This document shows, in pieces, positions 1-8,351 of a DNA stretch of 64,000 bases. Each line of letters opens with the position of its first letter. Position 1 is the stretch's first letter. Under the pieces are notes generated by a model that did no database searches, had not been told where the DNA came from, and saw nothing but the letters and a program-made list of their open reading frames with translations. The translations under genes were made by a program, and so were the position numbers. Source of the stretch: Nostoc flagelliforme FACHB-838 (GTDB lineage Bacteria > Cyanobacteriota > Cyanobacteriia > Cyanobacteriales > Nostocaceae). The stretch is taken from the NCBI RefSeq assembly GCF_014698065.1, contig NZ_JACJSI010000030.1:1-64000 (forward strand), written 5' to 3'.

Positions 1-92
1 GGTCATGGTTGAAGAGTCGAATTCGTCAACAACTTATTCAATTTGACTGTATCAGGGATGCTATGGAATATGTACTTCGCCTAGCGTCCTAA
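1..92 (+). pseudogene. 3' end of an IS630-type transposase gene (cut by window edge)
   Basis: The frame beginning at base 3 reads the C-terminal 29 residues of a protein, with SWLKSRIRQQL near the start and RDAMEYVLRLAS before a TAA at 90-92. This resembles the tail of IS630-family DDE transposases, where a W-x-LK-RIR segment follows the last catalytic Glu. Only the tail is in the window, so I cannot say whether the element is intact upstream. The sequence just after the stop probably contains its terminal repeat, but the partner end is outside the window. Confidence 0.6.
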
Positions 93-290
93 CCGCCTTG
101 TCTGTTGCTATAAATCGCTAGATGTCAGATGTATCTGTATTAGCAGGTTCAGAAAATACCTAACGTTGAACAGTTACATTTAACTTCAATAGGTAGCGAG
201 TACTTGTCAATTGCCGAGATTGTTTTCAAACAAGTTAACTAAGTAGTTCGTAAAAATTTACAAATGTTGAGGCATTAGGAGAAGACCGCA

Positions 291-395
291 GTGGCTCCCC
301 TCAAAAAGGGGGGCTTTGATTCCTTTTTAAGGGAGGTTAGGGGAATCTAAAAATGCCTAAAGTCATAGTGAAGCACTTTTCAAACAACCTCTTAG
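291..395. repeat. Partial MITE-like dispersed repeat
   Basis: This stretch holds the C-rich/G-rich palindrome CCCCTCAAAAAGGGG and AAGGGAGGTTAGGGGAATCT, then a tail TTTTCAAACAACCTCTTA at about 377-394. Read on the minus strand it matches the left half of the fuller copy at 53769-53939, which has the same core and the same AGAGGTTGTTTGA-type end. The copy is incomplete: only one terminal repeat is evident. It lies upstream of the truncated DUF1400 gene in an otherwise non-coding 370-base stretch. Confidence 0.6.
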
Positions 396-461
396 GTAAG
401 GCTAAAATTAACAAATTTAGAAGAAGCAAAATGACTTTGATTCGTTAACTAATTACACGTA

Positions 462-821
462 ATGTACTATTTTGAGTGGCACATCATGGCTCATATTATA
501 AGTAAACAAACTGTCTGGCTCTTGAGATTTTTTATCGTAGGATTACTGCCTGCACTAGCTGCAAATCAAGCTGTAAGTGCAGAGCGGATAAAATTTAATT
601 ACGGTGTTTTAGAACGGTCTATTTCAATTAGTTCGCTTGAAACCTATGCTAGAACAGGCAAAATGGATGAAGATTTTGCTGTATATAGTCAGTATATAGA
701 CAAAAAGCAACTAACTCAACTGCGTCAAAGTTTACTAACTCCTATTAATTTAAATCAAGTAGGAGTTTCGAAATATTTCGCTCTTGCTTCAGGTGAGGTT
801 GCGAGCCAGTTGAAAAGCTGA
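462..821 (+). pseudogene. Truncated DUF1400 (alpha/beta-hydrolase-associated) gene
   Basis: The 119-residue product has a signal peptide (hydrophobic LLRFFIVGLLPALAANQAVSA at about residues 20-40) followed by AERIKFNYGVLERSI and SLETYARTGKMDEDFAVYSQY. These are characteristic of the N-terminal DUF1400 domain found before cyanobacterial alpha/beta hydrolase domains. Full-length family members run several hundred residues and carry a GxSxG hydrolase domain. Here the match fades after QVGVSKYF and the frame stops at 821. The 200 bases to the next gene show no recoverable hydrolase sequence. The ATG at 486 (MAHIISK) is an alternative start. I read it as a decayed remnant that may still encode a short secreted peptide. 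Confidence 0.65.
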
Positions 822-1021
822 TGGTGCAACATTTGACATCCAATGATAACCAGTGAAGGAGAAAATAGGTGGAAAGCGATGCTTACGACTGAATTACGCA
901 ATCTGCCCTTTTTACGTTACAAAATATTAAGCTAGGAAATATACATACCCAAGTCCAGTAGCAAGGTTGCGAGTCCAATTAGGATGATCTAGTCTTGCTA
1001 ATATTCAAATGCGGTAATTAA

Positions 1022-1546
1022 ATGCAGCGATTAGATACCAAATTGGCTCTCGATATGTTTTGGCGGCAAGGGTTGGCGCTTCTTTTAGGAATTATTATCT
1101 GGTGCGTGGCTGATCCAGCACTGGCAGTAGACTGGACTCATCCACTGTCATTTAGTAATGCAGAGTTGTCAAGACGTGATTTTTCTGGTGAGAGTTTGCA
1201 AGCAGCGGAGTTTTCTAACGCCAATATGGAACTGGCTAACTTTTCTAACGCTGATTTGCGGGGAGCAGTCATGAGCGCTTCGGTGATGACAAAAGCAAAT
1301 CTCCACGGAGCAGATTTAACTAATGCAATGGTTGATCAGGTAAACTTGACTAAGGCAGATTTGAGCGATGCAGTTTTCAAAGAAGCTCTTTTACTCCGCG
1401 CCATATTTAATAATGTGAATATAGACGGTGCAGATTTTACAGATGCAATTTTGGATAAAGCACAAATCAAAGAACTGTGTACAAAAGCCAGTGGTGTGAA
1501 TACCAAAACTGGCGTGCAAACTCGTGATTCTTTAGGATGTCAATGA
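1022..1546 (+). CDS. Secreted pentapeptide-repeat protein (probable thylakoid lumen/periplasm)
   Basis: The product is 174 residues. An N-terminal hydrophobic segment (LALLLGIIIWCVADPALA, about residues 17-34) ends in an ALA-type cleavage site, so the mature part should be exported to the thylakoid lumen or periplasm. Residues about 47-150 are pentapeptide repeats of the A(N/D)Lxx kind (FSNADLRGA, KANLHGADLTNA, KADLSDA, NIDGADFTDA), predicted to form a right-handed quadrilateral beta-helix. A two-Cys C-terminal tail (ELCTKASG...SLGCQ) could form a disulfide, as in other lumenal members. The role is unknown. The stop overlaps the start of purK, so the two genes are probably co-transcribed. Confidence 0.8.
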   Translation: MQRLDTKLALDMFWRQGLALLLGIIIWCVADPALAVDWTHPLSFSNAELSRRDFSGESLQAAEFSNANMELANFSNADLRGAVMSASVMTKANLHGADLTNAMVDQVNLTKADLSDAVFKEALLLRAIFNNVNIDGADFTDAILDKAQIKELCTKASGVNTKTGVQTRDSLGCQ

Positions 1547-2709
1547 AGCGTGTTGGTGTAATTGGTGGCGGGCAACTTGCCTGGATGATGGCGGATGCAG
1601 CACAGAAGCTAGGAGTAGAATTGGTAATACAAACTCCTAGCCAAGACGATCCGGCCGTGTCAATTGCTAAAGAAACTGTTTTCGCCCCAGTTGATGATGC
1701 AACAGCTACGAAAATATTAGCTAAAAAATGCGATATTATCACTTTTGAAAACGAATTTGTTAACCTGCAAGCTTTATCTGATTTAGCCGAGCAAGGTGTT
1801 TATTTCCGCCCCAGATTAGAAGCTTTAGCTCCTCTTTTAGATAAATATCATCAGCGTTGCTATTTACGCGACTTGGGCTTACCAGTTCCTCAATTTTTCC
1901 CCTTTGATGAGGTGGAAAATATCAAATCAAAAATAGAATATCTAGGGTTTCCAGTAGTCCTCAAATCCCGCCGCCACGGTTATGATGGTCAAGGTACTTT
2001 CATAATTCAGAATTTTGCTACTTTACAGCAAAAATTAAGTGATGAAACCATAACAAAAACTTTCAATCCATCACTTTTCTTGTTAGAAGAATTTATCCCT
2101 TTTGAAAGAGAATTAGCAATAATTGCAGCGCGTTCTGTAGAGGGAGAAATTGTAACTTATCCAGTAGTGGAAACCCAACAAGAAGAACAAGTGTGTCGGC
2201 GGGTGATTGCCCCAGCCCAGATTACGCCTAACCAAGTAGCAGAAATCCAAGCGATCGCACATACTCTATTAAATAGCCTAGAAGTAGTAGGAATTTTTGG
2301 AATTGAGCTATTTATCAGTGCTGATGGCAAAATCCTGGTAAATGAAATTGCACCTCGTACCCACAATTCTGGGCATTTTTCTCTTGACGCTTGCGAAACT
2401 TCTCAGTTTGAGCAACACCTCAGAGCCGTTTGTGGTTTTCCTTTGGGAAATCCAGCTTTGCAGTGTGCTGGTGCTGTGATGGTGAACCTACTGGGGTATG
2501 AAAATTCTCATAGCGACTACCAAAGTCAGCGTCAACAAATAGCCCAGATTCCCCAAGCGCACGTTCACTGGTATGGAAAAACTCAATCACGTCCTGGGCG
2601 GAAGTTGGGACATGTTACCGTTTTGCTAGATGATCAGAATCAAGAGTTGGGTAGTGTGTATGCCAACGGCATCGCCCACACCATAGAATCCATCTGGTAT
2701 CCCAGGTAA
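1543..2709 (+). CDS. purK: 5-(carboxyamino)imidazole ribonucleotide synthase, PurK
   Basis: PurK carboxylates AIR to N5-CAIR using ATP and bicarbonate in cytoplasmic purine synthesis. The protein begins MKRVGVIGGGQLAWMM, the family's N-terminal nucleotide-binding loop. It carries ATP-grasp features: PVVLKSRRHGYDGQGT near residue 140, LLEEFIPFERELAI near 180, and the metal-binding EIAPRTHNSGHFSLDAC near 265-280. Length (388 aa) is normal. An ATG at 1537 is also in frame. The ATG at 1543 forms a standard ATGA overlap with the upstream stop and has AGG at better spacing, so I prefer it. The 6S RNA gene lies directly downstream. Confidence 0.95.
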   Translation: MKRVGVIGGGQLAWMMADAAQKLGVELVIQTPSQDDPAVSIAKETVFAPVDDATATKILAKKCDIITFENEFVNLQALSDLAEQGVYFRPRLEALAPLLDKYHQRCYLRDLGLPVPQFFPFDEVENIKSKIEYLGFPVVLKSRRHGYDGQGTFIIQNFATLQQKLSDETITKTFNPSLFLLEEFIPFERELAIIAARSVEGEIVTYPVVETQQEEQVCRRVIAPAQITPNQVAEIQAIAHTLLNSLEVVGIFGIELFISADGKILVNEIAPRTHNSGHFSLDACETSQFEQHLRAVCGFPLGNPALQCAGAVMVNLLGYENSHSDYQSQRQQIAQIPQAHVHWYGKTQSRPGRKLGHVTVLLDDQNQELGSVYANGIAHTIESIWYPR

Positions 2710-2730
2710 ATTGCTCAGAAACTTTCGATG

Positions 2731-2763
2731 TTGAACACACAACATCTTTTGAAAAGCTATAAT
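2731..2763 (+). promoter_or_regulatory. Promoter of the 6S RNA gene
   Basis: A perfect TATAAT lies at 2758-2763, six bases before the predicted RNA 5' end. A TTGAAC at 2731-2736 could serve as a -35, but the 21-base spacing is long, so the -10 carries most of the confidence. Confidence 0.65.
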
Positions 2764-2769
2764 GAGTGA

Positions 2770-2953
2770 GTTGCACTACGACGTTGGTGACTGCCATCAA
2801 GTTTTTTGATCTATGCCTTTAATGACAAGGGAGTCAACTGTTCTCGTGGCAGTATACCGGGCATGTACCCGGAAACTTTAAACGAGGAATTTAGGTTCCC
2901 ACCTGGATAAACCCAGGTCATAAACTTAGGTAAAACGGCGTCGCGGTGAACTT
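2770..2953 (+). ncRNA. ssrS: 6S RNA (cyanobacterial 6Sa)
   Basis: 6S RNA mimics an open promoter and binds RNA polymerase holoenzyme. The stretch has no ORF but folds as expected. The 5' end (GTTGCACTACGACGTTGG from 2770) pairs with the 3' end (CGGCGTCGCGGTGAAC to 2951), allowing G-U pairs. This closes a long rod with a large asymmetric centre near the ACCGGGCATGTACCCGG hairpin at about 2857-2872. The length of about 184 nt fits the known 185-nt cyanobacterial 6Sa RNA. From family knowledge, this gene lies downstream of purK in other cyanobacteria, as here. A perfect -10 box precedes it. The exact ends are inferred. Confidence 0.85.
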
Positions 2954-2962
2954 AAAATCATT

Positions 2963-3003
2963 AGCTCCTAAAGTCAGTTAGAATTTAGGAGCTTTAATTA
3001 TTT
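2963..3003 (+). terminator. Intrinsic terminator after 6S RNA
   Basis: AGCTCCTAAA (2963-2972) and TTTAGGAGCT (2984-2993) form a perfect 10-bp stem with an 11-base loop, followed by TTAATTATTT. It should end purK and 6S transcription. The remaining bases to 3309 are AT-rich, with a short purine-rich repeat (GAGCAGGGAAGGCAGGCGGAG) near 3021; no gene was seen. Confidence 0.75.
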
Positions 3004-3309
3004 GGCATTGGAGAACAGAGAGAGCAGGGAAGGCAGGCGGAGAATTTTGGAAGTTGCTAAATCATCTCGCAAATATGCAACGCCAATTATTTAAATAAGT
3101 ATTACTTATAATACAAATAAGAAAATATAAACTAAAAATCTGAAGCAACGCAGATTCACCATTTTGGCTGTATTAATCAAACAAATTTAATTAAAAATTA
3201 GTAATACTTGGAGATAAAAACAAAATCTGTATAACTTGATTCTAAATTAGGTATCGTTCAGAGTTAAGATGACAAAATTGCCTTAAATTGTGGTTAAAGC
3301 TACAGAAAA

Positions 3310-4575
3310 TTGTCACAGCAACTAACTAATACAGTATTTCCAGCCTCGGTCTTCCGACTAGACAGTGGTTTAACTTTTATTCATCAAGAGATTTCCACTA
3401 CCCCTGTAGTTGTGGCGGATGTTTGGGTGCGTGCTGGAGCAACCCTAGAACCAGAACCGTGGTTCGGTATGGCGCACTTTTTAGAACACATGATTTTTAA
3501 AGGTACGGCGACGCTACCCCCTGGAATGTTTGATTACAAAGTTGAAAACCGAGGTGGTGTCAGCAATGCGGCGACAAGCTATGATTATGCTCATTATTCA
3601 CTCACCACAGCTGCTCCTTATTTAAAAGATACTCTGCCCTATTTGGGAGAACTACTGCTCAATGCGGCAATTCCAGAAAATGAATTTAGCCGCGAACGGG
3701 ACGTAGTGCTAGAGGAAATTCGCTCTTGTCAGGACGATTCCGACTGGATAGGATTTCAAGCTCTAATTAAAAGTATCTATCAGTATCACCCTTACGGGCG
3801 TTCGGTGCTGGGTACTGAGCAAGAACTTATGCAGCAGTCACCAGAAGGAATGCGTTCTTTTCACCGCACTCACTATCAACCAGAAAACATGACGGTAGTA
3901 ATTGCTGGAGGTATAGCGCAGCAACCAGCTTGGGAAATGGTAAATCATTCATTTACTGATTTTGTTGAACGCTCGAATTGTCCGCAATTTGAGAAAGTGG
4001 CAAAGCCAGTGATAACAGGTATTCATCGTCAAGAACTGTGTTTACCACGCATAGAACAAGCACGATTATTGATGGCGTGGCTGGTTCCTGGAGTAGAAGA
4101 AATCCGCGCTGGCTTTGGTTTAGATTTGTTGTCGGTGTTATTGGCCGAAGGGCGAACTTCGCGTTTAGTGCGTGATTTGCGAGAAGATTTGCAATTGGTA
4201 CAGGGAATTTGCAGTAGTTTTTCTCTACAACGGGAATCAAGTTTATTTACAATTACTGCCTGGTTAGAACCAGAAAATCTGGAAGAAGTTGAGTCCTTAA
4301 TTTGCGCTCATTTGGATGATTTGCAAACTATAGGAATTAGTGAGCAGGAACTTGCCCGTACACGTAGGCTGCTGTGTAACGAGTATGCCTTTTCTACCGA
4401 AACGCCAAATCAGCTAACAGGGCTTTATGGTTATTACAATACCATCGCCCAAGCTGAATTAGCTGTGACATATCCCCAGCAGATTCAGTCTTTTAGTGCC
4501 CAAGAACTCCAAAAATTAGCTAAACAGTATCTCTCGCCGGAGAATTACGCGGTTACTGTACTTAAACCGTGCTAG
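3310..4575 (+). CDS. M16-family zinc protease (active-type subunit)
   Basis: The product is a 421-residue processing-peptidase-like protein. The inverted zinc motif HFLEH is at residues 56-60 in MAHFLEHMIFKGT, and the third ligand region RERDVVLEEIRSCQDD lies about 75 residues later, so the site looks complete. Residues about 180-360 form the second M16 domain (EGRTSRLVRDLREDLQLVQGI). The start used is TTG at 3310 and the frame is open upstream, so the exact start is uncertain. The next gene encodes a second M16 protein without the zinc site. Active/inactive pairs are known in this family, so the two probably form a heterodimer. Substrate is unknown. Confidence 0.85.
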   Translation: MSQQLTNTVFPASVFRLDSGLTFIHQEISTTPVVVADVWVRAGATLEPEPWFGMAHFLEHMIFKGTATLPPGMFDYKVENRGGVSNAATSYDYAHYSLTTAAPYLKDTLPYLGELLLNAAIPENEFSRERDVVLEEIRSCQDDSDWIGFQALIKSIYQYHPYGRSVLGTEQELMQQSPEGMRSFHRTHYQPENMTVVIAGGIAQQPAWEMVNHSFTDFVERSNCPQFEKVAKPVITGIHRQELCLPRIEQARLLMAWLVPGVEEIRAGFGLDLLSVLLAEGRTSRLVRDLREDLQLVQGICSSFSLQRESSLFTITAWLEPENLEEVESLICAHLDDLQTIGISEQELARTRRLLCNEYAFSTETPNQLTGLYGYYNTIAQAELAVTYPQQIQSFSAQELQKLAKQYLSPENYAVTVLKPC

Positions 4576-4596
4576 TTATTGGGCATTTATGGGGTA

Positions 4597-4649
4597 TTAG
4601 TTTTTGACAAATGACAAATGACAAATGACAAAGGACAAAGGACAAATGA
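4597..4649. repeat. TGACAAA heptamer array carrying the likely start codon of the next gene
   Basis: Tandem copies of TGACAAA/ATGACAA run through 4604-4650, with related AAGGACA units. Such short tandemly repeated heptamers are known from heterocystous cyanobacteria. The last ATGACAA (4646) is the best start of the following protease gene. Confidence 0.8.
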
Positions 4650-5923
4650 CAACCTTGCTGCAAAAATCATCTATCCATCGCACCGTATTAAATAATGGCA
4701 TTGTTGTGCTAGTTACAGAAAACCCTGCTGCGGACATTGTTGCGGCGCGAATCTTTGTGCGTGCTGGTAGTTGTAACGAAAACCGGGAGCAAGCAGGGTT
4801 GGCACATTTGCTATCGGCAGTGATGACAAAGGGATGTGATGGGCTTTCTAGTTTGGAAATTGCTGAAATTGTCGAGTCTGTAGGGGCGAGTTTGAGTGCG
4901 GATGCTGGCACTGATTACTTTTTGCTGTCTTTGAAAACGGTAACATCTGATTTTGCGGAAATTTTAGCATTGGCAGGGCGGCTTTTGCGATCGCCTACTT
5001 TTCCCGAAACTCAAGTGGAACTAGAACGGCGTTTAGCACTCCAAGATATTCGTTCCCAAAAAGAGCAACCGTTCAATGTCGCCTTTGAACAAATGCGGCA
5101 GGTAATGTACCAAAATCATCCATACTCTATGTCAGTGCTGGGAGATGAAACCACGATGAGCCGCTTAACTCGTGCGGATTTAGTGGAGTATCACCAAACT
5201 TATTTCCGTCCAGATAATGTAGTCATTAGTATTGCTGGTAGAGTCACACTCACAGATGCCGTAGCATTGGCAGAAGAAGTTTTTGCTGATTGGCAAGCGC
5301 CAACCCAAGCACCGCCAATACTGAATTTACCTGAGATTAAAGTGGAACCGCAGGTAAAGATTAAGCCAGTACAAACACAACAATCAATCGTGATGCTCGG
5401 TTATTTGGGAACATCGGTAAGTTCTGTTGACTACGCCCCACTAAAGTTGTTGTGTACCTACTTGGGAAATGGGCTTTCTAGCCGCTTGTTTGTCGAATTG
5501 CGGGAAAAACGAGGTTTAGCTTACGAAGTATCTGCATTTTACTCCACGAGGCTATTTCCAGCATCCTTTGTGGTTTACATAGGTACAGCACCGGAGAACA
5601 CCAGCATCGCCCTAGAAGGACTGCGTACAGAAGTAGATTTATTGTGTACTACGGAAGTAAGCGAAAGCGCACTCAAAGCTGCTAAAAACAAAATTCTGGG
5701 GCAGTACGCCTTGGGTAAACAAACGAACGGTCAAATTGCTCAAATATACGGTTGGTATGAAATTTTGGGTTTAGGAATTGATTTTGACACCAAGTTCCAA
5801 GAATTGATTACGGCTGTGAGTGCCCAAGATGCGATCGCTTCAGCTTGTAAGTATTTAAAAGAGCCTTACCTGTCTTTAGTTGGTCAAGAAGAAGCAATTA
5901 ATCGAGCGATCGCATCTGCTTGA
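4646..5923 (+). CDS. M16-family protease homologue, zinc site lost
   Basis: From the ATG at 4646 the product is 425 residues. The frame extends to an ATG at 4625, but that would add only repeat-encoded residues (MTKDKGQ). The M16 fold is clear: VRAGSCNENREQAGLAHLL, then SSRLFVELREKRGLAYEVSAF near residue 285. In place of HxxEH the protein has HLLSA at 54-58, so the catalytic Glu and one zinc His are missing. The C-terminal R/Y substrate-binding motif (GLAYEVSAFY) is kept. It is probably the non-catalytic partner of the protease encoded 70 bases upstream. Confidence 0.82.
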   Translation: MTTLLQKSSIHRTVLNNGIVVLVTENPAADIVAARIFVRAGSCNENREQAGLAHLLSAVMTKGCDGLSSLEIAEIVESVGASLSADAGTDYFLLSLKTVTSDFAEILALAGRLLRSPTFPETQVELERRLALQDIRSQKEQPFNVAFEQMRQVMYQNHPYSMSVLGDETTMSRLTRADLVEYHQTYFRPDNVVISIAGRVTLTDAVALAEEVFADWQAPTQAPPILNLPEIKVEPQVKIKPVQTQQSIVMLGYLGTSVSSVDYAPLKLLCTYLGNGLSSRLFVELREKRGLAYEVSAFYSTRLFPASFVVYIGTAPENTSIALEGLRTEVDLLCTTEVSESALKAAKNKILGQYALGKQTNGQIAQIYGWYEILGLGIDFDTKFQELITAVSAQDAIASACKYLKEPYLSLVGQEEAINRAIASA

Positions 5924-6089
5924 TTTTTAACGTGCGATCGTAGTGTTTCTGAAAAATGTCCATTTTGGGATGAGATGATTTTAAAGGATAACGGTTAAAG
6001 GTGAATTCACTTAGACTTTCCCCTTAACCAAAAAGTATTATAGTGATATTACCTTTATACTTCATTGTTCAGATCAGGAATATAAGTTT

Positions 6090-8051
6090 ATGAACTCAAC
6101 CACAACTTATACTTACGATGCTGCTGGTGACTTAATAGCTGAGAGGATAGACAACAACAGTGATGGGACAATAGACTCAGTTATTACTTACCGCAACAAC
6201 GCGATATTGATTATCGCTGATTATGACAGCGATAGCATAAATGATGTTGTCTCAACCTTAACTTATGATACCAACGGCAACCTGATCTCCTTGAGCCGTG
6301 ACGAAAATGGCGACGGCATAGTTGATAGTATCCAAACTTCTACTTATGATACCAACGGCAAGTTGATATCCTTTAGGCAGGACAACGGCGACGGGATACC
6401 TAATCTTATCGAAACTTATACTTATGATGCCAAGGGCAACCAGACATCCGCTAGCTATGACTACAACGGCAACGGCATAGTTGATGAGATCCGAACTTAT
6501 ACTTATGATGCCAAGGGCAACCAGACATCCTATAGCTTTGACGACAACGGCGACGGTATACCTAGTTTTATCTACACTTATACTTATGATCCCAACGGCA
6601 ACCTGATATCCTTGAGCGAGGACTACGGCGGCAGTATACCTAATCGTATCCAAACTTATGCTTATGATGCCAAGGGCAACAAGATATCCTATAGCTATGA
6701 CGAAAATGGCGACGGCATAATTGATTATATCCAAACTTATACTTATGATGCCAAGGGCAACCAAACATCCTTGAGCGAGGACATCAACGGCGACGGCATA
6801 GTTGATTATGTCCAAACTTCTACTTATACTTATGATGCCAACGGCAACAAGCTATCCTTTAGCCGTGACGACATGGGCGACGGCATAGTTGATTATATCC
6901 AAACTTATACTTATGATGCTAACGGCAACCAGACATCCTTTAGGGAGGACGAAAATGGCGATGGCATAGTTGATTATATCCAAACTTCTACTTATGATGC
7001 CAACGGCAACAAAACATCCTCTAGCACTAACGGCTACGGCAATGATGCTATTGAAATTTTTACTTATGATGCCAACGGCAGGATCACATCCTCTAGCAGT
7101 TATGACAACGGCAACAGCATACCTTATTATGTTGTAACCTATACTTATGAACGTGCATCTGCCAGCTATGACCTCAACAATGATGGTGTAATTGATGCGG
7201 TTGGCATTTACAGCTACGATTTGAGCGGCAAGCTGACCTCACAGAAGATTGACAATAATCATGATGGCATCTTTGAACAAGTAACTTTTTACAGCTATGA
7301 TGCTAACAACAGACTAGCTGCACAGGTAGCTGACAAAAATAATGATGGCATCGCTGACGAGATTATTACTTACAACTATGATGCCAATAGCAAACTGACT
7401 TCAGCAGATATTGATAGCAACAGTGATGGCACTACTAATGTCTTTGCTACTTATCTATATGATACCAATGGTCAATTAATCAGCAAGATCACTACAGAGG
7501 GAAATGTACTAAACATTACTCTAAATGGTGGTAACGGTGCAGATAAACTCACTGGTGGGGCTGGTAATGATAAAATTTCTGGCAAAAACGGCAACGATCA
7601 GCTTTTAGGATTAGCCGGAAATGACAAACTAGTTGGTGGTAACGGTGATGACATTCTTAATGGTGGCACTGGGCGTGATACTCTAACAAGCGATCATGGC
7701 GCGGATAGATTTGTGTTCAACAGTCTGAGTGATTCGCTGCTGTCTGGTTTTGATACAATCACTGACTTGAACATTTGTGAAGATAAAATTGATGGGCTGT
7801 ATGCAGTTAACGCTGCTAATTTAATTCAACTTGGCACTGTTGCTAGTTTAAATCTCGCAGATGTACAACAGATATTGACTGCAACTGCTTTTGTGGCTAA
7901 AGGTGCGGCAACTTTTACTTTTGGTACAGGCAATAATCGACAGACTTTTTTAGCACTCAATGATAATATTAATGGATTTTCTGCCCTCACAGATGCCGTA
8001 ATTGAGATCAGTGACTACAAAGGCAACTTGGCTAACTTAGCGATTGTTTAA
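6090..8051 (+). CDS. Large repeat protein: YD-like/DxNxDG repeats plus C-terminal RTX calcium-binding domain
   Basis: The product is 653 residues. Residues 1-470 are about 17 copies of a roughly 27-residue unit, consensus TYTYDANGNQTSxSxDENGDGIVDYIQ. It joins an Rhs/YD-like half (YDANGN) to a DxNxDGIxD acidic loop resembling calcium-binding motifs. Several units are nearly identical in DNA, so recent internal duplication is likely. Residues about 483-545 hold GGxGxDxLxGG nonapeptides (GGAGNDKISGKNGND, GGNGDDILNGGTGRD) of the RTX calcium beta-roll. The end (GADRFVFNSLSDS, DTITDLNICEDKIDG) matches the C-terminal module of cyanobacterial RTX proteins, usually secreted by type I systems without a signal peptide; none is seen. 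A surface or extracellular calcium-dependent protein is likely. Function is unknown. Confidence 0.8.
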   Translation: MNSTTTYTYDAAGDLIAERIDNNSDGTIDSVITYRNNAILIIADYDSDSINDVVSTLTYDTNGNLISLSRDENGDGIVDSIQTSTYDTNGKLISFRQDNGDGIPNLIETYTYDAKGNQTSASYDYNGNGIVDEIRTYTYDAKGNQTSYSFDDNGDGIPSFIYTYTYDPNGNLISLSEDYGGSIPNRIQTYAYDAKGNKISYSYDENGDGIIDYIQTYTYDAKGNQTSLSEDINGDGIVDYVQTSTYTYDANGNKLSFSRDDMGDGIVDYIQTYTYDANGNQTSFREDENGDGIVDYIQTSTYDANGNKTSSSTNGYGNDAIEIFTYDANGRITSSSSYDNGNSIPYYVVTYTYERASASYDLNNDGVIDAVGIYSYDLSGKLTSQKIDNNHDGIFEQVTFYSYDANNRLAAQVADKNNDGIADEIITYNYDANSKLTSADIDSNSDGTTNVFATYLYDTNGQLISKITTEGNVLNITLNGGNGADKLTGGAGNDKISGKNGNDQLLGLAGNDKLVGGNGDDILNGGTGRDTLTSDHGADRFVFNSLSDSLLSGFDTITDLNICEDKIDGLYAVNAANLIQLGTVASLNLADVQQILTATAFVAKGAATFTFGTGNNRQTFLALNDNINGFSALTDAVIEISDYKGNLANLAIV

Positions 8052-8134
8052 CTTCAGTTGCTGACCAAAACTAGGGTATGGGGCATAGAGAATTAAATAA
8101 TTCGTAATTCGTCATGACGCTCGATGACTAGTTG

Positions 8135-8164
8135 GCGGAGCCTCTCGTAGAGAAGAGGCTCCGC
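8135..8164. repeat. Palindromic intergenic repeat
   Basis: GCGGAGCCTCT (8135-8145) and AGAGGCTCCGC (8154-8164) are perfect 11-bp arms. They are nested among TAATTCGTAATT-type short repeats at 8097-8185. This is a typical cyanobacterial REP-like hairpin; it may also act as a terminator after the RTX gene but lacks a clean T-tract. The rest of 8052-8351 shows no gene. Confidence 0.6.
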
Positions 8165-8351
8165 TAACGTAATTCGTAATTACGTTTTGTGACAGGAATT
8201 TAGCTTAGGTGTTCAATACTTTGAAAAGTCACAAGCAGGAGCAATTGTGAACCCAAGGATATTGAATTATGTGCAATCACTTTCTACAGCAGCTGTTTTT
8301 TAGACCAAGCGGCTGTACCATTAGCATGAGAATATTCTGGGAGTAAATTCC

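Noticed and set aside
6258..6815. 185-codon minus-strand frame
   Set aside because: Antisense to the repeat region of the RTX gene; its repeats mirror the sense repeats and it has no ribosome site.
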